A stretch of 25,789 bases of DNA, taken from positions 1-25,789 of the forward strand of contig LSSN01003357.1 of the NCBI GenBank assembly GCA_001970855.1, read 5' to 3'. The first letter of the stretch is position 1. Each line of letters begins with the position of its first letter. The DNA is from Smittium culicis (Eukaryota; Kickxellomycota; Harpellomycetes; Harpellales; Legeriomycetaceae). The position numbers and the translations under genes were made by a program. Shown here piece by piece: positions 10,208 to 23,700 of the stretch. The notes under the pieces are model-generated. The model was not told the origin of the DNA and searched no databases. It worked only from the letters and a program-made list of their open reading frames with translations.

Positions 10208-13200
10208 ATACCAATAATTTTTCATTAAATGGAAAGAAATTTTTTTTTAAATCATTATTAAAAAATAATAACACTACTAAAATATAGAATTTAATATTAT
10301 AGTACCAAGGATAAATTAAATTCATTTTTGATAAAACCAGCTATTTAGCCATAATTGATATATTCGATGATTGTAATTTTGTAACTAACCATACCTTAAT
10401 TTAAATTTAAAAAGGACACAATTAAAATATAAACTTAGTTTCAAATTATTTAGGACATTTTTAAATATAGCTTTAAAACATTTAATAATCTTTTTTACGG
10501 AAAAAATTTATTAAAATATTGGATTTATATATTTCGATAAAGTTATTCCATTATTGCATTACCAAGTGGATTTTTTTAATTTATTTTTTCTAATTAAGTA
10601 TCCATGATGCTCATAAATAATCTAATTATATTAAGAATTAATTCAATTATAATTTATGTTATGAATTTTTTTAAATATATCTTTTGTATTTGTAATAATA
10701 ATTAATCATTTAAAAAACATAAAACATAAAAATAAAAAAATAAATAGTCCAACATAATTTATAACCACATAGTTTTTTATCGATCAAAAAACCCAAGAGA
10801 AAATATTTTTTATTAATATTTGAAAATTAATAATGCAATTTAAAAATTTTATGCATTATAAATGATTTTGGATAATAGTAAAGTTTTTTTAGATAATTCT
10901 TGTTCAAGATTTTATTAATAGTAATAACAAGTTTTTTTTTTATATTTTGATCTTAGCTCACAACATATATTAAACTACTTTAAACAATTACATTAATTTA
11001 TTGATTTTAACTTCATAAAATATCAATTTTATTAAACACCAAAAAAATATTTTAAGAAAAATCGCCTTCCTTAACTTTAAATTTTTTTGTGATGTATTGG
11101 AATCAAAAATGGAGTAAAAAATGATCCATTTTTAAAAAAATTGGAAAATCATATAGTATTATAATAATTAAACATGTTTTAAAACGGAAAAGCTAAATAT
11201 TATGCAAAATAATTCAAATTAATTAAGATAATAAAATTTTTTTTATTCGTAATTAAGTTCTATTTTAGATATTTTAATTAACAAAATCACTTATCGTGAA
11301 TGAAATGGTCATTATTTTTTGTACCATATTTTATAAGCTGAAGTAGAAAAAAAAAATTAGTAGTTAGTATAATTAAATTACTTGTAAATTTACTATTGTA
11401 ACATTAAGAAACCGAAAAGCAGTAAATATATATACTGTCAATAAAATAATGTTTACAATTATAGAAATAATTCAAAGAAAAGCTAAAGCTAATAATTTAT
11501 ATATTATCAGTCATATACTTTATAAATTGGAATCTCCACAATATATCAGCTAGTCCATTTATAATTAAAGTAAATATAATATAAAATGACAAAGTATTGA
11601 TTTTTTAAATAATTTTTTTAAAATATAACTAATAATTGATTAATCCGAATTATTTATCGTGATTTAATTCAGATAAATAAATTCAAACATTTTCAATGAA
11701 ACCAAACTGGAAATGAAGAAAAATAAAATATAATAATAAATTGAAATTTATAATATTTTTATTCGATTATTATTAGGTTTAAGTTGTGAAAGCGTATCAG
11801 ATATACTTTTCCCATTAGAAAAGCAAAATTTCACTACAGGAATAATTAACTAAATTTAATAAAAATAATTTTAATAAAGAGCCAAAAAACTAATTGATTA
11901 ATTTAATTAAGAGTTTCCCAATATAAAATGATATATGATATTTATATAATATCTCTGTCTAATAATATATAATTTGTATAAAAAATAAAATTTTTTTTTT
12001 TTTATTTTGTGCTCTAAAAACTAAAAAATTTTAAAAAAAATTCTTAAATGATCTTATTCGTGAAAATTTAACTTGTTTAGACAAAATTATGTATATATAA
12101 AGAAATTATTAGAACAGATAGATAACCTAGTCTAATATATTATATTATTTATATTTTTATAAATTTTGACTGTAAAAAATTTTTAAAACCAAATAAAATA
12201 TTTTGAAGTATATAAACAAATTTAAATTATAATATTCCAGGAAATTTTATTGCTTAATAATTTCAATATTTAAAATCAAAATTCGAAATTGTTTCACTTG
12301 TTTGATTCTTAAGAGGTTTTATATAAATTTTTACTTTTAATACTAAAAGAAGCATATTTATTATTTTATAGCCAGTATATCTACTTTTAAAAAGATAATG
12401 TATGGTTAAATATACAAAAATTTAGATAGCTATGAGAAAAAATAAATAATTTCTCCCCTTGAAATATTTAAACATATTCAATTTACTTTTTTTCGATAAA
12501 TAGTTCATACTATCGAATATATTATCTAATATTTACACAAATATGGGATTAAGAATAGTATATTTTTGACTTTACTAGAAGAAGCTCTATTTAATACATA
12601 GTTAAAAACAATAATAAATTTTTTATTATAACTTTTAATGAGTAAATTATATTTATCAGTGATATAATTATTTTATGTCGTAGCTATATAATAAAATCAA
12701 TTTTATGATTATTAAATGTGATCATAAAATTTTTTTTATTCCAAAAAATAAAAATAGAAACTTGTAAAAATCAGGAAAATATTATTATTAATTGAAATAT
12801 TTTATGCCTCATATAGTACTATATTTCTATAATAGTTCTAATTTATTAAAAATTTTATAATATCAATGCTATATTTACCTAAATTATATGGTAAGCCTTT
12901 TAAAAAATTTTTGTTAAATAAAAATAAATTTATTCAGGATATTTCTTAAAAAGCAAAAGATAGTATATATTTGAATAATTATTATCAGTTAAAGATACTA
13001 ATAACTTCAAAACTTATGAAATACTTAATAAAAGTTATAAGTAAAAAATTTAATTACATTTATTTGGGTTTTGAAATTTCTTTCAATTTTAGTTTAGCTA
13101 GTTTAAGCTTTTTAAAAACATAAATTTATTATTGTAATTTTTTGAACCAAAAATCTCCAAATTTAATAAAAATAATAATAAATAATATAATTTTATAGGA

Positions 13201-16200
13201 GCATATTATTTTTCACTATAATTATCACTTCTTAGCTCTTTTTAGTATATTACTCGCTAAAAAATACTATTTACTTAATTAATTTATGATCTAGTAAGTA
13301 AAATTATTATTTGCTGCTATAATAAAATAAACCAATATTTATAAAGGCCTCTGCATTAAAGTATAACAGTCGAATAAAGTTGGAAATATTGTAGACGAAA
13401 AACCATTCTACCACTGCGTAAGGCTTAATTTAAATTTAAACTAATTAAATAAATTGAAATAAAATTTGAACAGAAATAGTGTGAAAGATACTATTTTTAA
13501 TATGATTTTTGTAATTTTATAGTAATAAAATTAATTATATTTTTTAAATTTTGAATCTGATATATTTATTAGTTAAATTATTAATTAGGAAAAAAGTAAA
13601 TATTAAGATTGTTAAAAAAAATATTAATATTAAAACTACCAAAATAAATCTAATTAAAAATATAATTTTGTTCTGATAAACTTTCAACAAAATTTCTCAG
13701 ATTATCTTTATTCATTAGGGAATGAATCAGTGAGAGATGATTTGTCTTAATTAATCATTAATTCTAGATTTTACTTCTAATTTCGGCATAAAAAATTCAT
13801 TTCTTAAAACAATAAATCAATAAAGATTAGATAGGCAAAAAACTTTTGATATTTTATAAGTCTTTGCTCTTAATTCCTTTTCAATTTGAGGTATTATGCT
13901 GTATTTTTATAGAAAATTTTACAGAATGAGTATTTTATGAGCTCATTTTGTAATAAAATGCTAGCTATAGTAATTTTTTTTTAAAGATTGTAACATAAAA
14001 CTATTTTTTTATAATAAGATATATATTTTTTCGATTGATATTCATAAATCGAGTCTGGATTTAGTGTTTTATACGTTTAAATATATACTAAACGGTAACT
14101 AATAAATTATTAAATGTACTTTTTTTGTTTATTGGTGACATTGTCTAATTTTCTCTATTACAAATAGGATTTTATTAAACTATTTTTTGGTTCATTCATA
14201 CGCTTTTTATAACTTTAATTAAAATAGAAATTCATGAAAACCACTTAATAATAATAGTAATAAATAATTGGTAAATTTTGATAAATTTAACCCTGAATCT
14301 ATATTTAAAAGCGATTTGATACAAAATTTAAAAATTTAATTATAACATCCGTTATATTTTTAAATTTTGAGCTGTGTTTTAGATAATCCAAAGATTAAAT
14401 TCCTGAAATCTACATAATTCTCATCATTGGAATTTGGAATATAAATAGGGATAAATGCGAAATTTCCCTAAAAAATAACAAATATGCTTCTCAAGAACTA
14501 TTTATATGAAGGATATATTTAGTTATGGCTAATATAAGACAAGAATTCAATTAATATAAATGATAGTTTCAAAATTTATTGGTTTAAAAATAGCTGTAGC
14601 TCGATTTTTATCTATCCTGGAGGTATATTATCATTCATTTTATTGATGAACCTATAGTTAAACGGCTATCTTAAATTAAACAAGCATATTTTATTACTAT
14701 TTTTATTATTTAAATCATAAAAGCATTACCTTCATATTAACTCAATAAATAAACCCTAAAAATAGAAAAAAAAACAAAGTAAACAATGAATTAAATTTTT
14801 TTTATTAAAATTTAACCGAGTTTTTGACATATAAATTGCAGAAACCGAGATTTAATAAGAAATAAATGAAAATTTTTGTTACAAAGCCCTCAAAATCAAT
14901 TCCAAAAATTTTCAATTTACTTTATTTATATTAATTGTACCAATTTAATTATAAATGTATGAAAAATACATAAATATTATCACTCAGAGAATGAGGGAAT
15001 ATCTAAAAGAACTAGGGAATTGATATATAACGAGTATATATATAAAAAATAAAATGATCAAATGAAAGTGACCGTAATTAATAGGTATTATGGTTTTTCG
15101 AAAGGGATTTTAATAAAATTTTAGCCAAAACACCATTTAGTTATACTTTTATTGAATAAAATCATTCAAATAAGGTTATTATCCATCGAATTAAAAAAAT
15201 TATTTGAATATTCAACCTATACTAGACATGAATAAATTACTACTTTTATGATAAATATTAGTATTTTAACAACCTATAAGTCTGATACAAAGTGAAATTA
15301 GTTTTATAAATAAAAAATGATGAAAATTTTATGCGATTAACACATAAACCACGACCAAAGAAAAACTCAAAATCAAGAAAAAAACCATCTCGATGGTTAG
15401 TAACTAATTATTTAGAGTTTAAATTTAGTAATAAAGGTATTTCTGAACAAATAAAACCAAATTTATTAAAATTTTAGAAGAAATTGTTAATATAGATTTA
15501 ATTTTTTAAGAGCTAAACTTTATTATTCTCCCATTTTTATTTATGATAAGCATATTTTCTGACAATATAGTAACAAAAATAAGACTCATAAAATCAATTT
15601 GAAATGATTAAAATGGATAAATAAATTTATAATATAATAAATAATTATTTTCGCATTAATATAAAACAAATATTAAATATTGCTATGAAAAAGTGATTTT
15701 TAATAAAAAAAATATAGATAATAAAAAGCTAATACTAATAAAAACACAAAGAAATAATATGAATCTAGAAATTAAATTTAAAAAGAATGATATTTAATAT
15801 TTATTTTTTTGAATAAATTAAAGTTTTAAACTATAAATTAAATTCGATAATTTTTTTTTGGACATCTTATCAATGTATATAGATTAAATTTTAAATGATA
15901 AATACCTATTATGTTATATTATTTGAATAAATGATTGATGTTGTGTAATTAATTTTAAATATTTCTAGGCTAAAGAATAAATATTTTTGTAAAATGAACA
16001 TAATTTAACATTAATCTGAGATTTTATTGAATTTATTAATTAATAATTTGGAAAAATAAATCTTTTATATTTAAATAATTTGATTAGTAAGTGATAAGGT
16101 AGCTATTTATAAGAATTAAAGTAATTATATACTCAAATTTAATAAAAACTCGAGTTTTTTTTTTATTTGAAAAATTCTTTATTCAATAGAACTAAATTAG

Positions 16201-17331
16201 ATTTATATATCTCATCAAAAAATTTTCGCATTCTCCCTTTAACTGAGTAAGATAAAACTTTTAATGATATTTTTTATAAGTATATAAATAACACTAAATA
16301 AAATGCGATTTTTTTAATTTAAAATTTAACTTCAATTGTGCTATCATCAATATCAAATACCTATATGATGCAGACTTAAACTTGAACAAGCTTTACTTGA
16401 ATAAAACCTCCCTAAATACCTGAGTCAATCGCATTGAGGAAAAATTAAACTTTAATTACGCAATATAAAACAAAATTATATAAAAATAACTAAATACAGT
16501 GTAATTTAAGATATAAAATAACATGGATTAATTAAAAAAAACTTACACGAAAAATAAAATCAAATAAAAATATTATATTTAATTTTTAGATATTTTCATA
16601 TAGATGTTTTTTTAGCCTAAAAACAAAAACAAATTCAACACATAAAAATATTCCAATTTTTTGATATTCAAAAAGTTATAAAACCAAAGAGAATAAATAG
16701 AATACTAAAAAAAATCATCCAAAGTTTATTGGTTTATTGTTCACATTAAATAATTAATATTATAATAGAGAATTCAGAAAAATCTATGATATTGGGTTTA
16801 CCCCTTATTTTCATAAATGTATTTACATTTTATCCAACAAGTACTGATTATCCTAAATAAATTCTGATACATATATTTTAATTATAACGTAGAGCTAGTT
16901 CACGACCAATAGCATAGAATCAAACTAAATTAAATATTATTCAAGAGGAAATTAGTGAAAAGAAGAAAAAAGTGTTTATTACCATTTTTTGATTTCCGTT
17001 CTGAATTTTTTTTTTTTTGAAATTTGAAATTTAAAGATCCTTCTATTTTATTGGATAAAATTAGTCGTAACTTATTTTACAAAGAAAAAAAAATCTAATT
17101 AAACACTACCGTATAATATGAAAGAAAAGGAAGTATTAATAGCTAGTGAAAATATTTTTATCTTTTAGGATGCAGAAGTTATATAAAAATCTAATTTTGT
17201 CCAAAAATTTTTACGCAGAATCGGGAAAATTATTAAATAATAATATTCAATTTTTTTTTTTTTTTAGTTTTGAAATTAGCTTTTTATAGTTGGAAAATAA
17301 ATAAGCTATAAAGTATAACAAAGTGTAAAAA

Positions 17332-17519
17332 TTAGGTTAAACCTTTTTTTTTTTTTCTCAGAGTTTATTAAACATAATTTAAAAGTATACTAAAAACCAT
17401 TAAAAAATATTTAAAAAGTTATAAAAATATTAAAAAAATAATTTTTCAACCGACCCCTCTCCGCCGCTCTAGCAGCTCCATACCCACTGGGAATTGGTTC
17501 AAGGGTTAGGTTAAACCTT
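17332..17519. repeat. 14-bp direct repeat bracketing a 160-bp segment with a GC island
   Basis: TTAGGTTAAACCTT occurs at 17332-17345 and again, exactly, at 17506-17519. The segment between begins with a long T run and AT-rich sequence. It ends in an unusually GC-rich block (17445-17502) that starts TTCAACC, includes CTCCGCCGCTCTAGCAGC and ends GGGAATTGGTTCAA. The block's ends loosely resemble those of the MITE-like copies (CCCTTTCCCCGGCGG and GGGAATGGGTTAA). The core GGTTAAACC is also found at the right edge of copy 1 (454-462). This could be a diverged or truncated relative of that family or a separate insertion with a long target duplication. Confidence 0.4.
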
Positions 17520-18203
17520 AAATCACGAATATCAATAGGCTTATAAATTTTAAATACTGAATAATTCAAAGATTTATAACTTAATGCTTATTTTTTATTT
17601 TTATTCCTTTTTTTTTTGAACAAAAAGATCTTTAAATTAATCAAACTAAAACCCTTAATCGGAAATAAAGGGTAGTGGTAAATTTTATTATACATTCTTA
17701 TATAAAAACAGTGCATTTTAATAAAGGTTTTGTCAAAAAACTCACTATTAATTTAAGAATTAAAAATTTTCTAATTTATAGTTTGGTATACACTCTATAC
17801 ATCCACTAGAGTTTTGAATTTTACTTTAAATTTATTTTAAGAGCAAATGTTATTAGCTAATCGAATATAATTTAAATTAAATCAAATCAACTTTTATTCC
17901 GAGTTTATCAATTTTTTTTTGAATGGCATAAAAATATTAACAATATATAGTGAGATTATTTGTCTTTAAAAATTTTGAAACTTTTATTTATATGCGTATC
18001 CAAATTAAGTGTGGTTATTTTTATACCATTTTTATTTTATATTGTGAATTAGATATAAATATTGATATTTCAAAAACCTATAAAATATTTTACGGGATTC
18101 AAAATTTTTATTATCTTACCATGAATAATAAAAATAAAATAATTCTCAGAGCTTAAGAAGTACTGTTTTATTTTTTAATAGTGCAAATAATAAAATTGCT
18201 TAT

Positions 18204-18263
18204 TTATCATAAGCGGGTCTACAACTTGTCTTTTTTAAAGATTTTTGGACAGGATAGGGTTAA
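18204..18263. mobile_element. Third MITE-like terminus, probably a shortened copy
   Basis: The right end reads TTTTTGGACAGGATAGGG followed by TTAA (18260-18263), closely matching the right end of copy 1 (TTTTGGACGGGAATGGG then TTAA). About 55 bp upstream, ATAAGCGGGTCTAC weakly resembles the left interior of the other copies. It is either a deleted mini-copy or a solo end. The right terminus is convincing; the left limit is uncertain. Confidence 0.4.
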
Positions 18264-19514
18264 ATAAACGTTTAAAATTTTTATAAATAGACAAAAAATT
18301 GATTTTTTTTAAAGATTTATTTTTTCTGAAACGATAAATTAATTGAAAACTATACTTACTACCAATACCAGGAAAATATAGATAAAAAATAATGTAGAAA
18401 ATGCGTAGTAAAAAGATATTAATGAAAAGTATTCTAGTTTTTATACAGGATAATCTAAGAGATGGCATATAATTTCCTACTATAATATATTTTAACAAAA
18501 TTCAATTCAATACTAGTTTTTAGAGCTTAATATTTTATTTATAGCATTTAACTTATTATTACTTTTCTTTTTTTAAAAAAATATATTCAACCGCAGGGAA
18601 ATTTTAATTTGAAAATTTTACGATATAAAAAACACCCTTAATAATAAATTTAATTGGAACACAATTTTAATCGTCAAAATATTCATTGTTCAAAGTATAT
18701 AGTATATTAAAATAAAAAAAATCTTCAAGTACAATTCAAAAAATAAAATAAAATCGAGATAAATTATAAAAAGTAAAAAATCTAAAGTTAATCAGTTGAA
18801 CAAATTATTCGAGAAAATTACAAAACTAATAGTATTATAAAAATAGTTCAATTCTTAAATGTAAATTTTGGAATACTATTTAAACTTATTAGTACAGTAT
18901 TTATCAAAAAAAAAACAATATAAACCATTAATAAATAAATAAATAATTATACTATATAAATCGACAATTTTTTTAACGTATTATATTTCATATCATTTTT
19001 TTTTTCTAATTAGTAGTTTTATAACAATTTTCATATATAATATATTAGGTAATAATTCACATATATTTAAACAGAAAATTTTAAGTAATAATAGTGAATA
19101 CAATGGATCCTCTAACACAACGGGATATAACCAGCTATTCTCAGCTTATATTTATTAATTAAACGTTAATTAATGTATATTGCTCAGTGTAGAAATTTAA
19201 ATTAAAAAAACCTAAAAAAAGTACAATTTATGATAAACTGAAGGGGGAAATTGGATATTTATATATATTATATGTTATATTCTATTTTTATTAATTTATA
19301 AATTATTCATCATATTTATTATTCAAAATATTGTTATAAATTAAATGCTATAATAAAGCTAAAAATAGATAGAAGATTATCTTTTTGAAAAATAAATGAA
19401 GGTGTATTTAGAGTAAAATGTCTTTAAAAAAATTATATAAAAATCTTTATATTATCTATTAGTTTCAAGATTTTCATCATATTATTTTTTTTGAGTTGGG
19501 TAACAATTAAATGT

Positions 19515-20550
19515 TTACTGTTTGTAACCCATTGGTTGAGCAGAAGAGTTTGACCCACCATAGCCTGCAGCTTGGTAACCACCGCTGCTGCCACCATTGT
19601 TACCGCCATAAGATCCACTGCTGCCTCCGCTGCTTCCTCCATTTCCAGAACCATATGATCCGTTTCCACTTCCGCTTCCACTACCGCTTCCGCCGTTACC
19701 TCCATAGTTGTTGTTAATAGTGACAGTAGTGCTTGCATATTGGAATGATGTTTTGGTTTGGAAGTTTGTGATGGTGTTGGTGAGGAATAGGTAGGCAGTT
19801 CCAGTAACAGAGGTAGTTCCAGTAGAGGTTTCAGTTTGAACTTGGATAGATGTTGCAGTATCAGTTTCAGTTACGAATGAAGTTTGAACCAAGGTGCTAG
19901 TAGCAGTGGCAGTATTTGTAGCTGTTTCTGTAGCAGTAGTAGTTTGAGTGTTAGTGATAACTTGGGTATTGGTTGTAGTACCAGTGTTGGTTTGAGTAAG
20001 TAGAGCAGTTAATGTGCTGGTAGCTGGAACAACTTGAGTTTGGTCAACAGTTACAGTGTTTGTGCTAGTTTCTAATGCGGTGCTGGTAACAGTTCCGGTA
20101 CTTGTAACAGTGGTGAAATCTACTTCGTTTTGGGTAACTACAACAGTTACAGGCTGAGCAGCTGTGGCATATTGTGTACTTACAGAAAATACTTCAGAGG
20201 TGCTGGTTACAACTTGAGTAACAGTTTGATAAACGACATTACCATAGTTACCACCATTACCACCATTTCCGTTACCACCATTTCCGCCACCACCATAAAC
20301 TCCACTTCCGCTTCCACTTCCACTTCCACTTCCACTTCCACCTGAGTATGGAGCTGGGCGAGGAGAGTATCCTGGAGCACCACCTATTAATAATAGTATA
20401 TTAATTTATTTTGATATAAGAAATGATGTATAGTTTAATGAATAATAATTAAAAGAGAAAAGTATGCTTACCAATGTATCCCTGTGGAGAAGCTGCTGAA
20501 AGGGCGGCGGTAGCAAGTATAACAAGATAGCTGGAGAATTGAACCTTCAT
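19515..20550 (-). CDS. Secreted Gly/Ser- and Thr-rich wall or silk-like protein, two exons
   Basis: Spliced gene: exon 1 at 20550-20472, intron 20471-20384, exon 2 at 20383-19515, giving 948 coding bases and 315 residues. The N-terminus (MKVQFSSYLVILATAALSAA) is a clear signal peptide, cut near residue 20. Next come a Gly/Ser block with six SG pairs (about 41-54), a GGN-rich stretch (57-73), and a long Thr/Val/Ser/Gln-rich region (about 75-250) with alternating VTxT-type pattern suggesting beta structure or heavy O-glycosylation. A C-terminal GS/GGS/GYGG domain (about 250-310) ends PMGYKQ. There is no hydrophobic C-terminal tail, so it is probably not GPI-anchored; it is likely an extracellular or wall-matrix protein. 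I recognise no named family. The splice is inferred because it joins a signal peptide in frame to the large open exon. Its C/G-ending codons contrast with the AT desert beside it. Confidence 0.8.
20303..20340. repeat. Hexanucleotide tandem repeat coding for Ser-Gly
   Basis: Six near-perfect copies of the hexamer CTTCCA on the plus strand encode the (Ser-Gly) run in exon 2 of the secreted protein. One copy has a silent change (AGC for AGT). Such coding repeats often vary in copy number between strains. Confidence 0.8.
20384..20471 (-). other. 88-bp intron in the secreted-protein gene
   Basis: Donor GTAAGC and acceptor TTATTAATAG|GTGG lie on the minus strand. Removal joins ATT G to GT GGT, preserving frame and giving GYIGGAPGY. 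The intron is more AT-rich than the exons and contains stops in the reading frame (for example TAA within its first 30 bases), so translation through it would fail. Possible branch points are TTAAT-type sequences close to the acceptor. Confidence 0.8.
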
Positions 20551-20713
20551 TGTATTTAGATTTAAAGTATTATTTAGAAAAGGGTATAGTTTTTTAAAAA
20601 ACTCGAATTAAGGAAGAATTATTAGGAATGGTATTTGGGTAAAAAGAGAATTGATATTCTTTTATTTTTAATGTTAGATTGATACTTTTTCGACTTTAAG
20701 TCTCAACTCACCT

Positions 20714-20721
20714 CTTTTATA
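20714..20721 (-). promoter_or_regulatory. TATA box of the secreted-protein gene
   Basis: TATAAAAG on the minus strand, in the context GTATAAAAGAGG, lies about 165 bp upstream of the ATG. It is the best TATA match in the region and correctly oriented, predicting a leader of roughly 100-140 nt. Confidence 0.6.
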
Positions 20722-23700
20722 CTTTCAAAAATAAATCTAATATAATATTTATCTTTCGGATATGCATTATTCAAAATACTAAAGAAAAATAGTACGCCCT
20801 TTAATATTAAGCTATGTTAAAGGTATCATGCCAGGAGAAAATGAGGAGCAATAAAAAAATATAATAGTGTGTACCTAAATTCAATAAATTTTCAAGAATA
20901 GTGTGACAGAAGTTTTTAAAAAAAAGTAATGTATGACTATGAAAATAAAATAATAATAAATAATAAATGTGGATCTTCCTACAACTTTTTATGAGTTTTT
21001 TATTTTTTCGCCACATTAAAATATTTCAAGTTAAGAGAATATTATTTTTTTTTTTTTAGTATCGCTTTTGACTTAGTAACGAATAAATCTATTTATACAG
21101 TGTACTTGATTAGAGAAAAAAAAAGTAATTTATTAAAATAATATCCTCTCACTCACATTATCCACAATATCTTTACATAGTAGTCATTCATTGAGGATTT
21201 AGAGTTTGCAAAGGCAAAATAAATTTCCAGGTATTCCTATTCTTTCTTTGTAATATAAAGTCACATAGAAATTTTCATTTCAATCTTGTGAAAAATGTTA
21301 TTTTATCCCACGAATGAAAGGTGGTTAAGAGAAGGAATTTCAATAATTCGAACAATGAGAATAATTTTTTACTATTTTTGATGTAATAATATCGAATAAT
21401 TTTAGTTTAGTTGAAAGCTTTCATATACCAGCACAAAAAATAAAGTAAAATTAAAAAAATATCAAACTTCTCTGTTAGTTAATTACTAGCGTGCTTACTT
21501 TAAAACTGTAATCAACACAGGAAAATAGAATAATTAAATCGCAACAGTCCCGAAAAAAAAGTGGATAATATTTTATAGCCTATAGAAAAAATGGCTGATT
21601 AACCACTTTTATAAAACCAAGCCACCGAGAAAAGGAACAATGTACTATTTTGTAGGAATAAAGAGGCTTTAATGGTTGTGAGTTATAGTTTGTACATTTA
21701 GTCATCTAATTAATTAATACAAAATGCTCTTTAACGAGAAACTAAAGAAACAACGTATAAAAACATAAGTAAAACAGTTTCAAGTCATTTTAACATTTGT
21801 GCAATGACATAGCAAAGCATCGAAGACTTACCGGTTTGTTTTTTTACAATTTAATACTGAAGAAATGTGGATTTCGTATTTAAATTCTTTTTAAATATAA
21901 GCTAAAGGAAAGGTTGCTTTTCATAAGGTAGACTTGTCATGGATTTTAATTAAGGTAATAGGGCTTAAATATAAGAATTTGCAACATAATAATTTTAGTT
22001 CTATTTGTAGCCGTTTTGAAAGAAGAATTAAAAATTGCAATGTATTGAGAGTTCTTAGTATAATATGCTATTCTTTGGTTAAGCAAATTTCTTTTTATTA
22101 AGTCTAAAAGTGCTGAAGCTAAAGCATATCTAAATATATTAAATATTCATTTTGAGCAAAAAAAACGGTATTTTGAGCCAAGTAACAAATAAACCGTATA
22201 TAAATATATTTGTTAGAAAGTTCAGCAATCATTAATTTAGTAGTAGCAATGATTCATGGTATTACTATATATTTATTCTAAGAATTAGATCTCTAAACGG
22301 TAGATTTTTGAGTAAATTTTATATTTAATCTTTTTTTATGCAGAAGTATACCTCTACATCGTCAATAGATTGTTTCTCCTTTAATTAATGGATAATACAA
22401 AAAAATTAGTGGGTTTTTATTATAACTAAGGTTATAAATAATAAATTAAAGCTTACAATTTACGAGATTTTAAACTTTGTCTTGTATAATTTTTTTCTAG
22501 CTTTGATAAAAAAAATCATACCACATTTTAGAAAATCAATTATAAATTATACAGTTTGTTGAAATTTACGTCATGCCAACTTTGCAACTGCAAATCGGAG
22601 AAAATACGTTAATTCAATCTTAAATTCATAATAGTAAAATAAGAATAGAAATGACTAAAATCTAAAATTAAATTAAATCTTTGGAATAATATTTTATATG
22701 GCAGGCATTTATATTTTGTCTGCTAGAATTTAGCAAGAGACAAAATTCAGCTAACAGTTAGAAATCAGGTGATATTTTGCAGTATATAGACTACTCCGTG
22801 ATAATTGGCGGATTATTTTGCTTTTAATTGTTCATGTAAACACCATTGGATAATTATAAGCGTGGGGGTATTTTCTATTAATGGCATGATCATTAATCTT
22901 ATAATAATTGGATATAATGAATTTAGATAGCCAATGGAACTTTCTAAACGTTGGAATGCGAAATAAAACTTCAATAACTGTGAAAAAATCTGGGGGAGAC
23001 ACTTGAAGAGCGCAATATTTACAAATTTTAACCTCGACTTTTTTTTGCCTTTAGCGTTAGAAAAATCCTATTTAGTGGCTGGTAGTATTTACAGATTTGA
23101 AAAATGAGATTTTGAATATAAATTTCGCCTTTGTAGAAAGTAATAAATTGTAATTTGTGGGCAATAAAATCCAAATCTGGAAAATAATGCTGTAAATTAA
23201 TACTGTAAAAGTAGAAAATAATTCTATTTACAAATAAGTTTATTTAGTTCTGATAATTATATTTACTAAAAAAAAAAAGCGCCTTTATAAATGTATCCAA
23301 TATGGGGTTAAAAAAACAGACCTAATTATCGCTAAAAATCCATTATATCACTGGTAACTATATAGAAGCATGTAATCTTGCTTTAAAACAATATCTAGAA
23401 ATAAGATTCGATACTCAAACTAGGGTATTTCTTGTAATTTTTTTGAGGTTAATGATTAGTTTCTATAATGAGTATTATACTCTGTCATAAATTAATCTCT
23501 AATGATACAACTTCAAATCATAACTATTTGTGTGGTGATGTACTTCAATGAAATACTTGAGATGGTATTTATTTGGCAGTATGAAAAAAACTATAAATCC
23601 TTGATGGAGCGAATATCCCTGCCAACACAAGAGTTAAACAACTCAATCCACTAAAGAGGTTTCATTTGGAACGAATTAAATTGGCCAAAGATTCTCATAA

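Larger units (their letters stand above)
8525..19430. other. Extremely AT-rich gene-free desert (about 10.9 kb)
   Basis: Nearly eleven kilobases without a supportable gene. Base composition is markedly more A+T-rich than the rest of the window, with stops in all frames every few tens of bases. No tRNA, rRNA or recognisable transposon protein was seen. Local exceptions are a (GA)n microsatellite at 10194-10207, a short lysine/arginine-rich frame at 15331-15477, a GC-rich island at 17445-17502 and an inverted-repeat element end at 18257-18263. Frames at 17950-18156 and 18235-18498 are A/T-codon chance frames. The block could be a regional AT-rich centromere, an AT isochore or repeats decayed by mutation; sequence alone cannot choose. 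Confidence 0.7.

Noticed and set aside
17496..17506. GGTTCAAGGGT as a possible tRNA T-arm in the GC-rich island
   Set aside because: The trailing CC of the B box is absent and no cloverleaf can be drawn from the preceding 70 bases.
18235..18498. 87-codon minus-strand frame
   Set aside because: AT-rich chance frame; its end overlaps the third MITE-like terminus and no motif is visible.
8525..19430. Inserted mitochondrial DNA as an explanation for the AT desert
   Set aside because: No respiratory-chain protein, rRNA or tRNA segment could be recognised anywhere in it.
20807..21016. 69-codon minus-strand frame upstream of the secreted-protein gene
   Set aside because: Leu/Phe/Ile/Lys composition as expected from random AT-rich DNA; no coding codon bias.
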